Below, piece by piece: positions 28,579 to 37,487 of a stretch of 64,000 nt of DNA. Both the position numbers and the translations under genes were made by a program. The stretch is from Sulfitobacter sp. F26169L. GTDB lineage: Bacteria > Pseudomonadota > Alphaproteobacteria > Rhodobacterales > Rhodobacteraceae. Numbering within the stretch: the first letter of the stretch is position 1; each line of letters starts with the position of its first letter. Below the pieces are notes generated by a model, which saw only the letters and a list, made by a program, of their open reading frames with translations, ran no database searches and was not told where the DNA came from. Location: contig NZ_JAPMLP010000004.1 of NCBI RefSeq assembly GCF_026410285.1, positions 468,036 to 532,035 of the forward strand, in the 5' to 3' direction.

Positions 28579-28776
28579 GTGACTTCTTTGGTCCAGAACC
28601 GTTCGGATGATAGTTCAGACGTGCTGACAGATCTGGGCAACTACCTGAAAGCGGCTGCCAAAATTGTCGAAACAGTTGCTTTTGAGATGGCGGACCATGT
28701 CTCTGCAGAAGCTGTTGCAGAGCTGTTGGAACTGGCCAGAGGGATTGAGACAGCAGCCGGGCGAATCAAGCTGTAA
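28579..28776 (+). CDS. small acidic protein of unknown function
   Basis: A 65-residue protein starting with GTG behind a near-perfect AGGAGG site (28568-28573). The sequence is helical and acidic (SSDVLTDLGNYLKAAAKIVE, then ADHVSAEAVAELLELARG), without cysteines or membrane segments. It lies between two MerR paralogues and ends two bases before the convergent one. The strong ribosome binding site argues it is a real gene. No family recognised. Confidence 0.65.
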   Translation: MTSLVQNRSDDSSDVLTDLGNYLKAAAKIVETVAFEMADHVSAEAVAELLELARGIETAAGRIKL

Positions 28777-28778
28777 TT

Positions 28779-29159
28779 TCAGGTGTCTTCGCCCAAGGCT
28801 TTCAGGGTGACATCGCGCAGGCGGGTCAGCTCACTGACCGCATCGGCAAGCTGAATTCGCTTTTCTGCGAGCTCTTCAAGCTGTCGGTTCGCCATTTCGA
28901 CCCACGCGCGCATCTGCGCTTCGGTCCCTTCGTTTTCATATATCAGCAGCCATTGGCGGATATCTTCCAATGCAAAGCCAAAGCTGCGGCCCCGTAGAAT
29001 CAGCTCCATGCGTGCGCGTTCGCGGGCGGTGTAGAACCGCGTGCGGCCCTCCCGCTCGGGTGACAGCAATTCAATATATTCGTAATAGCGCAAGGTGCGC
29101 GGTGTTACGTCAAACTTGGCGCACATTTCTTTGAACGTCAGGCGTGTATCATCGCTCAT
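28779..29159 (-). CDS. MerR-family regulator
   Basis: A 126-residue paralogue of the regulator at 27907: helix-turn-helix [21 protein letters not shown], then YIELLSPEREGRTRFYT and a C-terminal coiled coil (about 75-120). It lacks metal-binding cysteines. It is divergent from the thioesterase operon that begins at 29295 (135-bp gap), making that operon a plausible target. No copy of the TTACGT-N6-ACGTAA palindrome is present in that gap, so its binding site differs or lies elsewhere. Confidence 0.87.
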   Translation of the reverse strand: MSDDTRLTFKEMCAKFDVTPRTLRYYEYIELLSPEREGRTRFYTARERARMELILRGRSFGFALEDIRQWLLIYENEGTEAQMRAWVEMANRQLEELAEKRIQLADAVSELTRLRDVTLKALGEDT

Positions 29160-29294
29160 GGGTTTGTCATCCTCCGGACCTGTACGCTAGAAGCCCCGCA
29201 CGCGATGTGCAACGGGGACTCTTGCCCTTTGTGCGACCTTGGGCTGTAAGGGTACACCACAAGGTATTGCTCCGCATACCCGCAAGGAGGGCTT

Positions 29295-29717
29295 ATGGCC
29301 GACAAGATAGCGTTTGCACGACAGTTCATTCAGGCATTGCCGCATTCCGTCATGTTGGGGATGCAGCCGCAGGAAATGGGTGAAGGTGTTGCAGCGATCA
29401 GTATGCCATACAAGGCCGATCTGGTGGGTGATCCGGTGACAGGCGTGATCCATGGCGGCGCGGTTTCGGCGCTGATGGATACCTGTTGCGGCGCGGCAGT
29501 GATGTCCCATCCCGATAACGCGGGCGGCACAGCCACAATCGATCTGCGTATTGATTATATGCGCGCCGCAACCCCAGGCCAGACAATCACCGCACGCGCG
29601 ACCTGTTATCACATCACCCGCTCGGTTGCATTTGTGCGTGCTGTCGCGCTGGACGAAGACGAGGAAAACCCCGTTGCAACCGCAACCGGTGCATTCACAG
29701 TGGAGGCCCGTAAATGA
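29295..29717 (+). CDS. PaaI-type hotdog thioesterase
   Basis: A 140-residue acyl-CoA thioesterase of the hotdog fold. The PaaI signature is clear: GVIHGGAVSALMDTCCGAAV with the HGG turn on the central helix and the acidic residue in ALMD, then TIDLRIDYMRAATPG. It hydrolyses small or aromatic acyl-CoAs in relatives. An AAGGAGGG ribosome binding site precedes the ATG. It overlaps the second thioesterase gene by four bases (ATGA at 29714-29717). Confidence 0.9.
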   Translation: MADKIAFARQFIQALPHSVMLGMQPQEMGEGVAAISMPYKADLVGDPVTGVIHGGAVSALMDTCCGAAVMSHPDNAGGTATIDLRIDYMRAATPGQTITARATCYHITRSVAFVRAVALDEDEENPVATATGAFTVEARK

Positions 29718-30226
29718 GCCCGCGCAAACGCCCTGAACCCGTACAGGTGGTCAAACAACGCCGCGATGCCGCGCTGAATGCGCTGGCAGGGGCCGTGCCC
29801 TATATCCGCTTTTTGGGGATCGAGTTCGAGCGACGCGGTGACGAATTGACGGGCATTATGCCGTTCAGGCAGGAGCTGATCGGTAACCCGCTGTTGCCAG
29901 CTTTGCACGGCGGTACAACCGCCGCATTTCTTGAGATTACAGCGGTGATGACGCTGAACTGGGCGCATCTGTGGGACGATCTTGAGGCAGGCAAGCTTGA
30001 TCTGGAAGGTTGCGCCCCCGAGGATCTGCCGCGACTGCCGAAGACGGTAGATTTTACAGTAGATTATTTGCGCACAGGTCTACCGCGTGACGCCTATGCG
30101 CGCGCGCGCATCACCCGCGCGGGGCGGCGGTACGCTTCGGTTCAGGTCGAGGCATGGCAGGATAATCGCGAACGGCTGTACGCACAGGCGATGGGGCATT
30201 TTGTGATGCCAGCGCCGCGTGGCTGA
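29714..30226 (+). CDS. second PaaI-type hotdog thioesterase
   Basis: A 170-residue hotdog protein with the central helix turn LPALHGGTTAAFLEITAVM and strand KTVDFTVDYLRTGLPRDAYA. It is longer than the first copy by an N-terminal basic extension (MSPRKRPEPVQVVKQRRDA) and an insert near residues 90-110. Identity between the two neighbours is low, so they are not a recent duplication; they may act as a heteromer or on different acyl-CoAs. It overlaps the MATE gene by eight bases. Confidence 0.87.
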   Translation: MSPRKRPEPVQVVKQRRDAALNALAGAVPYIRFLGIEFERRGDELTGIMPFRQELIGNPLLPALHGGTTAAFLEITAVMTLNWAHLWDDLEAGKLDLEGCAPEDLPRLPKTVDFTVDYLRTGLPRDAYARARITRAGRRYASVQVEAWQDNRERLYAQAMGHFVMPAPRG

Positions 30227-31541
30227 TACTGCGGTCGGCAGGCTGACCCACAGGCGTGTTCTTAACATCGCTGTGCCGGTGGTCCTGTCCAACGCGACTG
30301 TTCCTATATTGGGTGCGGTCGATACTGGCGTTGTGGGGCAGATGGGCCTTGCCGCACCAATCGGCGCGGTGGGTATTGGCGCGATTATCCTGTCAGCTTT
30401 TTACTGGGTATTCGGGTTTTTGCGCATGGGCACAGTGGGACTGGCCGCGCAGGCCGAAGGGCAGGGCGACAGCGACGAGGTCGCGGCACTGCTGACCCGC
30501 GCGCTGATGATTGGTCTGGGTGCAGGTATTGTTATCATCGCGCTGCAATCGGCGTTGTTCTGGGCGGCTTTCCGTGTCTCGCCCGCCAGTGCCGAGGTTG
30601 AAGGACTGGCGCGGCAATATATGGCCCTTCGCATCTGGTCTGCGCCAGCCGCTATCGCGCTTTACGGCATAACAGGATGGTTGATTGCCCAAGAGCGCAC
30701 GCGCGCGGTGCTGGTGCTGCAACTATGGATGAACGGGCTGAACATCGGCCTTGATATCTGGTTTGTGATTGGTCTGGGCTGGGGCGTGCAGGGCGTTGCC
30801 TTTGCCACTGTGCTGGCGGAATGGAGTGGATTTGCGCTGGGCCTTTGGTTTTGCCGTGTGGCGTTTGCGGGCGCTGCATGGCGCGCATGGGCAAATGTTT
30901 TTGATGGCATGCGGTGGCGGCGGATGATGTCGGTCAACACCGATATCCTGATCCGCTCGCTTCTGTTGCAGGCGATATTTGTCAGCTTCATGTTTGTGGG
31001 CGCGGGACAAGGCGATGTGACTTTGGCAGCCAATCAGGTGCTGCTGCAATTCCTGATGATCGCAAGCTATGCATTGGACGGTTTTGCCTTCTCGGCCGAA
31101 GCGCTGGTGGGCAAAGCGACCGGCGCGCGTGATGCTTTACGCTTGCGCCGTGCGGCGCTTTTGACATCTGGCTGGGGGTTTGCGGTTGCCGCTCTTATGG
31201 CGGTTGCCTTTGCAGTTACCGGGGGCATGATTGTCGATGCGATGACGACAGCGCCGAACGTGCGCACCCAAGCGCGTGAGTATCTGCCCTATCTTGTCGG
31301 CATGCCGGTAATCGCCTGCGCTGCATTCATGCTGGACGGGATATTCATCGGCGCCACCCGCAGCCGCGACATGCGCAATATGATGGCGCTGTCGTTCGCC
31401 GTCTATCTGGTGAGCGTTGTGGTGCTGGTGCCGCTGGCGGGCAACCACGGGCTGTGGCTGGCCATGCTGATATCGTTTGTTGCGCGTGCTGTGACGTTGG
31501 GGGCGCGGTATCCCGCGCTGGAGCGTGCAACGGCGGGGTAA
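30219..31541 (+). CDS. MATE-family efflux transporter (DinF-like)
   Basis: A 440-residue inner-membrane antiporter with about twelve hydrophobic helices in two halves. MATE features include the opening VLNIAVPVVLSNATVPILGAV, GQMGLAAPIGAVG and the second-half DGFAFSAEALVGKATGA. DinF-type members export drugs or metabolites using Na+ or H+. The start is GTG 30219, inside the end of the second thioesterase gene, so the three genes form one coupled unit. A 7-bp hairpin (31531-31537 with 31545-31551) spans its stop codon and separates it from convergent pyrD. Confidence 0.92.
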   Translation: MADTAVGRLTHRRVLNIAVPVVLSNATVPILGAVDTGVVGQMGLAAPIGAVGIGAIILSAFYWVFGFLRMGTVGLAAQAEGQGDSDEVAALLTRALMIGLGAGIVIIALQSALFWAAFRVSPASAEVEGLARQYMALRIWSAPAAIALYGITGWLIAQERTRAVLVLQLWMNGLNIGLDIWFVIGLGWGVQGVAFATVLAEWSGFALGLWFCRVAFAGAAWRAWANVFDGMRWRRMMSVNTDILIRSLLLQAIFVSFMFVGAGQGDVTLAANQVLLQFLMIASYALDGFAFSAEALVGKATGARDALRLRRAALLTSGWGFAVAALMAVAFAVTGGMIVDAMTTAPNVRTQAREYLPYLVGMPVIACAAFMLDGIFIGATRSRDMRNMMALSFAVYLVSVVVLVPLAGNHGLWLAMLISFVARAVTLGARYPALERATAG

Positions 31542-31552
31542 CTACCCGCCGC

Positions 31553-32596
31553 TCAGAGCCAATCGTCGCGGCGGGATCCGATAGCTTCGGACACCGAAGC
31601 AAACCCGTCACGGGCGAGCCGCTCGTCAATGCCGCGCGCGATGGAGCCGACCATCGACAGCCCGCCGAACACCAATGCGGTGTATAGTTGTACGGCTGTG
31701 GCCCCTGCGCAAATCTTGGCATAGGCCTGATCCGCATCGCTGATCCCCCCGACGCCGATGATTGGCACATCAGTGAGCGTGGACAGACGCGCCAACACCC
31801 GTGTGGATTTTTCAAACAACGGCGCGCCGGACAACCCGCCCGCCTCGTCCTTATGCGCTGAACGCAGACCTTCGCGTGACAAGGTTGTGTTCGTTGCAAT
31901 GATCGCCGCAACGCCTGCGTCTTGCGCGACCTGAGCGACATCGGCAATTTCGGCGTCCGTCAGGTCAGGCGCGATTTTCAGCATTACAGGCGTATCACCA
32001 CGCACCTGCATCACACCCTCCAGCAATCCGGCAAGTGCGGCCTTGCCCTGAAGGTCACGCAGTTTTTCAGTGTTCGGGGATGATACGTTTACGGTGGCAA
32101 AATCAACGTGATCTTTCGCCACTTCCATTACGCGCGCGAAATCCGCGGCGCGGTCGGGGCTGGTTTTGTTTGCGCCAAGGTTCAGTCCGACAGGGACGGT
32201 GCGTTTTGCCGATGCAATGCGCGCACAGATCGCATCCACCCCGTCATTGTTAAAGCCGAACCTGTTGATCGCGGCACGATCCTCGCTCAGGCGGAACAGG
32301 CGCGGTTTGTCGTTGCCTGATTGCGGCAAGGGCGTGGCGGCACCCACTTCGATAAATCCGAAACCGGCAACACTCAGCGGTTCGATTGCAGTGGCGTTTT
32401 TGTCAAACCCAGCGGCAAGGCCGACAGGGTTCAGCAGTGCCAGACCCGCCAGATCGACCGCCAGCCGTGGTGTGCTGACAGGGCCGGGGCGGGGGGCAAG
32501 ACCCGCGCGAAGGGCCCGAATGGCAAGACCGTGGGCTGCTTCGGGGTCAAACTGGCGCAGAACGCTCAGGCCCATCGCCTCGATCAGGGCGTTCAC
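31553..32596 (-). CDS. pyrD: dihydroorotate dehydrogenase (quinone), class 2
   Basis: Oxidises dihydroorotate to orotate in de novo pyrimidine synthesis, passing electrons to quinone at the inner membrane. The 347-residue product has the class 2 N-terminal membrane-associating helices ([20 protein letters not shown]), [13 protein letters not shown], the catalytic-Ser region [15 protein letters not shown] and the FMN-phosphate loop [18 protein letters not shown]. The start is GTG in a GTGA overlap with the DUF1330 gene upstream, so it is the third gene of a coupled unit. Confidence 0.96.
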   Translation of the reverse strand: MNALIEAMGLSVLRQFDPEAAHGLAIRALRAGLAPRPGPVSTPRLAVDLAGLALLNPVGLAAGFDKNATAIEPLSVAGFGFIEVGAATPLPQSGNDKPRLFRLSEDRAAINRFGFNNDGVDAICARIASAKRTVPVGLNLGANKTSPDRAADFARVMEVAKDHVDFATVNVSSPNTEKLRDLQGKAALAGLLEGVMQVRGDTPVMLKIAPDLTDAEIADVAQVAQDAGVAAIIATNTTLSREGLRSAHKDEAGGLSGAPLFEKSTRVLARLSTLTDVPIIGVGGISDADQAYAKICAGATAVQLYTALVFGGLSMVGSIARGIDERLARDGFASVSEAIGSRRDDWL

Positions 32597-33024
32597 GCGA
32601 AGATATCCGTTACGTCCAGCGGTTTGGTGCGGATCAGTCGCGAGTTCCGTACCGCAGCTTGGCGGTGAACAACCGCCTTTTGGTATTCGGGATCAGTAAC
32701 CATTGCCAAAAACGCGCCTGCTGTGGGGTAACGGGCGATGAACATCGCATCCCATCGCTCGGACGGGTCCCCGATCAACGCTACCTCATAATCACCGCGC
32801 CAGATGATTTCACCACCCACACGTTTCAGAACAGGGCCACTGGCCACGCCATAATTTTTGTACGCCTGCGCGCCGGTTAGGTTCTGGCCCGCCAGTTCAT
32901 GCCCATCGGGGTATTCGGCTGTTTCGAAAAACTGCACAAGGTTCAGCATGTTGATCGGTGTGTTGCGGTCCAGTGATTTGAAGATATCAAACTGGGCGCG
33001 TTCGGTATCGCGGTGATCGGTCAT
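32593..33024 (-). CDS. DUF1330-family protein
   Basis: A 143-residue protein of the ferredoxin-like dimeric alpha/beta-barrel type (DUF1330). Hallmarks are [36 protein letters not shown] and [20 protein letters not shown]. The biochemical role is unknown. I start at ATG 33024 because it overlaps the stop of the DUF952 gene (ATGA) and the family begins there; an open frame reaching 33531 runs through that gene and is not coding. Translationally coupled on both sides. Confidence 0.85.
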   Translation of the reverse strand: MTDHRDTERAQFDIFKSLDRNTPINMLNLVQFFETAEYPDGHELAGQNLTGAQAYKNYGVASGPVLKRVGGEIIWRGDYEVALIGDPSERWDAMFIARYPTAGAFLAMVTDPEYQKAVVHRQAAVRNSRLIRTKPLDVTDIFA

Positions 33025-33371
33025 AATGCAGCATCCTCCAGACCTGCGGGGAACTGATGCACGCCGTTGTCCAGCGGCAGCGGTTGCGCCCAGACGACGT
33101 CGTCCATCGTCAGTTCGCGATACAGATGCGGAAACAGCGCATCCCCGCGCGACACTTCCCATTCCAGTTCGGGGCCAAGATTGTCCGTTTCGGCCGCGAT
33201 CAGAAACAGCCCGTCCTGGCCTGCGAAATGCTTCGAAGCCGTTTCGGCAGCTTGGTTGGCGGTTGAAAAGTGAATGTAGCCGTCTGCTACGTCTATCGGG
33301 GCACCTGTGGTTTGACCTCGCGCACGCAAGGCTTGCCATTCTTCGGTGCGGAAAATTTTGAATATAAGCAT
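33021..33371 (-). CDS. DUF952-family protein
   Basis: A 116-residue protein with the DUF952 pattern: LIFKIFRTEEWQAL, DVADGYIHFSTANQ (the D-G-Y-I-H-F-S core), then LFPHLYRELTMDDVVW. The fold resembles ADP-ribosyl-transferase-like small proteins in some descriptions, but function is unknown. It heads the DUF952-DUF1330-pyrD unit, diverging from the 5'-nucleotidase gene 179 bp away. Confidence 0.87.
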   Translation of the reverse strand: MLIFKIFRTEEWQALRARGQTTGAPIDVADGYIHFSTANQAAETASKHFAGQDGLFLIAAETDNLGPELEWEVSRGDALFPHLYRELTMDDVVWAQPLPLDNGVHQFPAGLEDAAL

Positions 33372-33550
33372 GGATCAGTTGATGCCTTTGTGTGGCTATC
33401 GGGTCAAGACCCGATGCGATGGCAAACCCCGCTGGTATCTTTGCAGGCGGCAGACCGCCAGCGGCAGAGCGCGCGCGCGAACATCGGCTTTGACAGACCG
33501 TGTGCTGCTTGTCACGGTAAGGGCAGACCATTCAACATCGGGGGACAACC

Positions 33551-35107
33551 ATGAAACGATTCCTATTAAGTGTTGCAGCGCTTGGCCTGACGGCTGGTAT
33601 GGCTGCGGCGGATTACACGATAACGATTCTGCACACGAATGACTTTCACGCGCGATTTGAACCGATCAGCAAATATGACGGACCGTGCGGCGCAGAGGAC
33701 AATACTGAAGGCAAGTGTTTTGGCGGCACCGCCCGTTTGGTCACAGCAATCAAGCAAGCACGTGAGCGCAGCAATAACGCGATTCTGGTGGATGGCGGAG
33801 ACCAGTTTCAGGGCACGCTGTTTTACACCTACTACAAAGGCAAACTTGCCGCCGAGATGATGAACAAGCTGGGCTATGACGCGATGACCGTGGGCAACCA
33901 TGAATTTGATGACGGTCCCGAAGTGCTGGCAGCGTTTATGTCGGAACTGAAATTTCCGATCCTGATGTCCAACGCGGATGTCAGCGGCGAGCCGCTGCTG
34001 GCCGACAAACTGGCGAAATCTGTAGTGATCGAACGGGGCGGAGAACAGATCGGCCTGATCGGTCTGACACCGCAAGACACCGACGAACTGGCCAGTCCCG
34101 GTGACAACGTTATTTTCACTGATCCGGTTGGTGCTGTGCAGGGAGAGGTTGATCTGCTGACTGCGCGCGGCGTGAACAAGATCATCGTGCTCAGCCACTC
34201 CAGTTATGCTGTCGACCAGAAAGTTGCGGCAGAGACGACCGGCGTTGACGTCATCGTCGGTGGTCACTCGAATACATTGCTCAGCAACACCGACGAGCGG
34301 GCAGAGGGGCCATACCCCACGATGGTGGGAAATACCGCGATTGTGCAGGCCTATGCCTACGGCAAATATCTGGGTGAGCTGAACGTCACTTTTGATGATG
34401 CGGGTAACGTGACCGAAGCCAAGGGCGATCCGATCCTGATTGATGCCTCGCTGGCTGAGGACGACGAAACCGTTGCGCGGATTGCCGAAATGGCCGCGCC
34501 GCTGGAGGAGATACGCAACAAGGTTGTGGCCGACACAGCAGAACCGATTGGCGGTGACCGTGCTGTGTGCCGTGTGCAGGAATGTACGATGGGTAACCTG
34601 ATTGCCGATGCAATGTTGGCCCGTGTGGCCGAGCAGGGCATTGATGTTGCCATTATGAACAGCGGTGGTATCCGCGCCTCTATCAACGCCGGTCAGGTTA
34701 CGATGGGTGATGTGTTGACCGTGCTGCCGTTCCAGAACACGCTCTCGACGTTTCAGGTCACCGGCGAAGTGCTGGTTGCCGCGCTTGAAAACGGGGTGAG
34801 CCAGATAGAGGAAGGCGCGGGGCGTTTCCCGCAAGTGTCCGGCATGACGTTCTCATTTGATCCCGCCGCCGAGGCCGGTAGCCGTGTGTCTGACGTGATG
34901 GTAGCAGGGGCTGCGGTGGATATGGCCAAAACCTACGGTGTTGTATCCAACAACTATGTGCGCAATGGCGGGGATGGCTATGACATGTTCGAAACTGCCG
35001 CTAACCCCTATGATTTCGGGCCTGATCTGGCTGATGTCACGGCAGAGTTTATTGCCGCAAATGCACCTTACAAACCTTACACAGACGGGCGCATAACGTC
35101 GAAGTAA
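33551..35107 (+). CDS. exported 5'-nucleotidase / 2',3'-cyclic phosphodiesterase family
   Basis: A 518-residue periplasmic enzyme releasing phosphate from extracellular nucleotides. Signal peptide is residues 1-20 (MKRFLLSVAALGLTAGMAAA). The dinuclear metal site is complete: HTNDFHARFEP, VDGGDQFQGT, VGNHEFDDG, SHSSYA and GHSNTLL. The C-terminal nucleotide-binding domain starts near residue 330 (NSGGIRASI, and NNYVRNGGDGYDMF near the end). No LPXTG or membrane anchor is seen, so it should be soluble. Well-isolated single gene with its own terminator. Confidence 0.94.
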   Translation: MKRFLLSVAALGLTAGMAAADYTITILHTNDFHARFEPISKYDGPCGAEDNTEGKCFGGTARLVTAIKQARERSNNAILVDGGDQFQGTLFYTYYKGKLAAEMMNKLGYDAMTVGNHEFDDGPEVLAAFMSELKFPILMSNADVSGEPLLADKLAKSVVIERGGEQIGLIGLTPQDTDELASPGDNVIFTDPVGAVQGEVDLLTARGVNKIIVLSHSSYAVDQKVAAETTGVDVIVGGHSNTLLSNTDERAEGPYPTMVGNTAIVQAYAYGKYLGELNVTFDDAGNVTEAKGDPILIDASLAEDDETVARIAEMAAPLEEIRNKVVADTAEPIGGDRAVCRVQECTMGNLIADAMLARVAEQGIDVAIMNSGGIRASINAGQVTMGDVLTVLPFQNTLSTFQVTGEVLVAALENGVSQIEEGAGRFPQVSGMTFSFDPAAEAGSRVSDVMVAGAAVDMAKTYGVVSNNYVRNGGDGYDMFETAANPYDFGPDLADVTAEFIAANAPYKPYTDGRITSK

Positions 35108-35118
35108 ATACGGTTTTG

Positions 35119-35146
35119 AATGGCGCGCCTGGACTGGCGCGCCATT
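35119..35146 (+). terminator. hairpin terminator after the 5'-nucleotidase gene
   Basis: Perfect 11-bp stem (35119-35129 with 35136-35146) and six-base loop, 12 bp after the stop. No long T run follows, so it may be Rho-assisted. Confidence 0.65.
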
Positions 35147-35290
35147 CCATTTGATCTGCCGGCCGCTCAGCGCGCGAAAATCGATCAGCGCTGGCAAGTG
35201 CGCCTGATTGAGCGCAAGTGCAATAATCTAACCTGCCAATTTTGCGCGACCCACCCTATGTTACTCCCGAAAGAATGCGGAGGTGCGCTG

Positions 35291-35977
35291 ATGTGTGGAC
35301 GAATGGCAATGACCGTGCCGCCAGAAGCTATGGCACAGGTTTTCGGGGCGGCGCCGGCGAACTCGCTTCCGGAGGGGCCGAATTACAACATTTGCCCGAC
35401 AAACCGTATTGCGGTGATTACCGGTGGCGAAAACCGGCCGCGGCAGATGGAGGCAATGCGTTGGGGCCTGATCCCGCACTGGTACAAAAAGCCGAACGAT
35501 GGGCCGCTGTTGATCAATGCGCGCGCAGAAACGGTGCTAGACAAACCGGCCTTCCGCTCTGCGGTGCACACACGGCGGGCGCTGGTGGTTGCGAGCGGTT
35601 TTTACGAATGGACAAAGGATGCAGAGGGTGGCCGTGATCCGTGGTATATTACACGACGCGATGGCGCGCCGCTTGCGTTTGCGGGCCTGTGGCAAAGCTG
35701 GACAGATCCCGCGAACGAAGAAGAGCTGCGCACGGTGGCCGCGCTGACCATCGCGGCAAACACGCCGATGCAGGCCATTCACCACCGCATGCCCGTGATT
35801 GTCGAACAACCAGATTTCGGCCTGTGGCTGGGCGAACAGGGGAAAGGCGCCGCTGCGCTAATGCGAGCGGCGGGCGATGACATACTACAGTGGCACCGTG
35901 TTGACCGGAAAGTGAATTCGAATCGCGCGTCCGGCCCCGAACTGATCGAGCCATGGGAGCCGGACAACGACAGTTAA
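35291..35977 (+). CDS. SRAP-family abasic-site processing protein (YedK/HMCES type)
   Basis: A 228-residue DNA-repair protein that forms a covalent thiazolidine link with abasic sites in single-stranded DNA through Cys2 after Met removal. The start MCGRMAMT supplies that Cys, which fixes ATG 35291 as the start; the longer frame from 35120 would bury it. Other family residues: NYNICPTNRIAVI, MRWGLIPHW, INARAETVLDKPAFRSA, VASGFYEWTK (active-site Glu) and HHRMPVIV (His). Complete catalytic set, normal length. Not obviously in an operon and no LexA-type box was noticed. Confidence 0.94.
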   Translation: MCGRMAMTVPPEAMAQVFGAAPANSLPEGPNYNICPTNRIAVITGGENRPRQMEAMRWGLIPHWYKKPNDGPLLINARAETVLDKPAFRSAVHTRRALVVASGFYEWTKDAEGGRDPWYITRRDGAPLAFAGLWQSWTDPANEEELRTVAALTIAANTPMQAIHHRMPVIVEQPDFGLWLGEQGKGAAALMRAAGDDILQWHRVDRKVNSNRASGPELIEPWEPDNDS

Positions 35978-35997
35978 TCCGGCAGCCTTCCGGTTTC

Positions 35998-36381
35998 TCA
36001 GTTGTCGTTAAGAGCTGGATTGCCGCTGAAGTTCAGTGTGCCAACCACTTGCACATTGCCGTCTTCGTTAACTTCGTCTTCCGGTCCTCCGGGAACCAGA
36101 CTGAGGTACTGGTTTGGCATGTTTTCTTCGATGGTCAGCGTTGCGGTTGCGCCGTTTGCCAAGCCCTGCACGACCCAGCTGCCATCATCGGCGGCAATCG
36201 TACGGGTATTGCCTGAGATATTCTCGAAAACAACGATATCGCCAGGCTCGACATAACTGATTTCAGGGAAAAATGCGTAATCCATCATCAGAACATGGTA
36301 TTGTTCGGCAGAGGCAAAGCCTGCAGTACCGGACAGCGCTGCGGCTGATATGGCAGCGCGCATAATAAATTTGCTAAGCAT
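35998..36381 (-). CDS. exported cupredoxin-fold protein without copper ligands
   Basis: A 127-residue periplasmic protein. Signal peptide 1-25 ends FASA. The mature part has the cupredoxin pattern AFFPEISYVEPGDIVVFEN followed by beta strands, but at the place where pseudoazurin-like proteins have the first His (…HTV/HNV) it reads SGNTRTI. The mature chain has no Cys and a single His near its N terminus, so a type-1 copper site cannot form. It may be a structural or metal-free relative. It sits downstream of the LysR gene on the same strand, 108 bp away. Confidence 0.78.
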   Translation of the reverse strand: MLSKFIMRAAISAAALSGTAGFASAEQYHVLMMDYAFFPEISYVEPGDIVVFENISGNTRTIAADDGSWVVQGLANGATATLTIEENMPNQYLSLVPGGPEDEVNEDGNVQVVGTLNFSGNPALNDN

Positions 36382-36489
36382 GGCTATGCTCCTTCATGTC
36401 GGCCCCCACCTTCACGAAAGTCGGGTGTAGGCCAACAATGTGGCCGAAGTGAGGCGAAGCAGGCAGTTGTTAACTCTGATAGCGCGATC

Positions 36490-37380
36490 TTAGGCGCCCT
36501 GAGTTTGCCCCGCGAGCCATTCGCAAAACGCCACCAGCGGCGGCGGGGCAGGCCGGTCATCCGGCCAGACAAGGTAGTAGCTGCCGATGCTTTCGGTCGT
36601 TTTGTCCGATGCAAGAACCAGCTGGCCGTCTTTCAGATAGGGGTCTGCAACAAAGGTGGGCAGCAATGCAATGCCCAGCCCGTGCAAGGCTGCCTGTGCC
36701 ATGGTGGTGAACTGGTCAAACATCATCCCGTGTGGCGGATCGCAGGGCGCGCCCACCGCTTCGAACCATCGCGACCATGCGCGCGGGCGTGTCTCCAGAT
36801 GCAGCAGGGGGTGGGCGCGCAGCGCTTGCGGATCATCAAAAGGGGCGCCTTGCAAATCGGGCGTGCAGACCGACACAACAATCTCTGGCATCAGGGGCAG
36901 ATAGTGCACACCTGGCCAGTCTTCGTGGCCGAAATGGATCGCTGCATCAAACCTGCTTGCTCCCAATGAGAAGGGTTGCAGCCGCGTCGACAGGTTAACT
37001 GTGATTTCACGGTGTTCAGCTGCAAATTCAGACAGACGGGGCGCCAGCCAATGCATCCCGAAAGCAGGCAGGATCGCCAGCGTCAAAACACCGGTCTGCG
37101 ATTCAGTTGCGGCATTCAGCGAGGCCTGCGCCAGCCGGCCGACAATGTCGCGCACTTCGCGCACGTATTCCGTTCCCGCCTGCGTCAGCTTCAAATGCCT
37201 GCCTTGGCGTGACATCAGTTGCACGCCCAACTGCCCCTCAAGAGCCTTGATTTGACGGCTGATCGCGGATTGCGTCAACGACAGCTCTGTTGCGGCTTGC
37301 GTGGCGCTTCCCAGCCGCGCGCAGGCCTCGAAAGCAAGCAGTGCCGACATGGACGGCAGATAGCGGCGCGGTGCAATCAT
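36490..37380 (-). CDS. LysR-family regulator next to glutaryl-CoA dehydrogenase
   Basis: A 296-residue LysR-type regulator of the GcvA/GcdR subgroup: helix-turn-helix SATQAATELSLTQSAISRQI at residues ~24-43, then a substrate-binding domain from ~95 (LTLAILPAFGMHWLAPRL). It is divergent from gcdH with a 107-bp shared gap, the classic LysR layout, so it probably activates gcdH in response to a lysine- or glutarate-derived metabolite. Target and ligand are inferred from position only. Confidence 0.9.
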   Translation of the reverse strand: MIAPRRYLPSMSALLAFEACARLGSATQAATELSLTQSAISRQIKALEGQLGVQLMSRQGRHLKLTQAGTEYVREVRDIVGRLAQASLNAATESQTGVLTLAILPAFGMHWLAPRLSEFAAEHREITVNLSTRLQPFSLGASRFDAAIHFGHEDWPGVHYLPLMPEIVVSVCTPDLQGAPFDDPQALRAHPLLHLETRPRAWSRWFEAVGAPCDPPHGMMFDQFTTMAQAALHGLGIALLPTFVADPYLKDGQLVLASDKTTESIGSYYLVWPDDRPAPPPLVAFCEWLAGQTQGA

Positions 37381-37487
37381 CTATTACAAAAACTCATGTA
37401 TTGAGGAATAAGCATCGTTAGAACTTTCGCGCGGGATATGCAATAAGGCGCCAAACCACACTGCAATTCTCTTTGGAAGGATACGCC

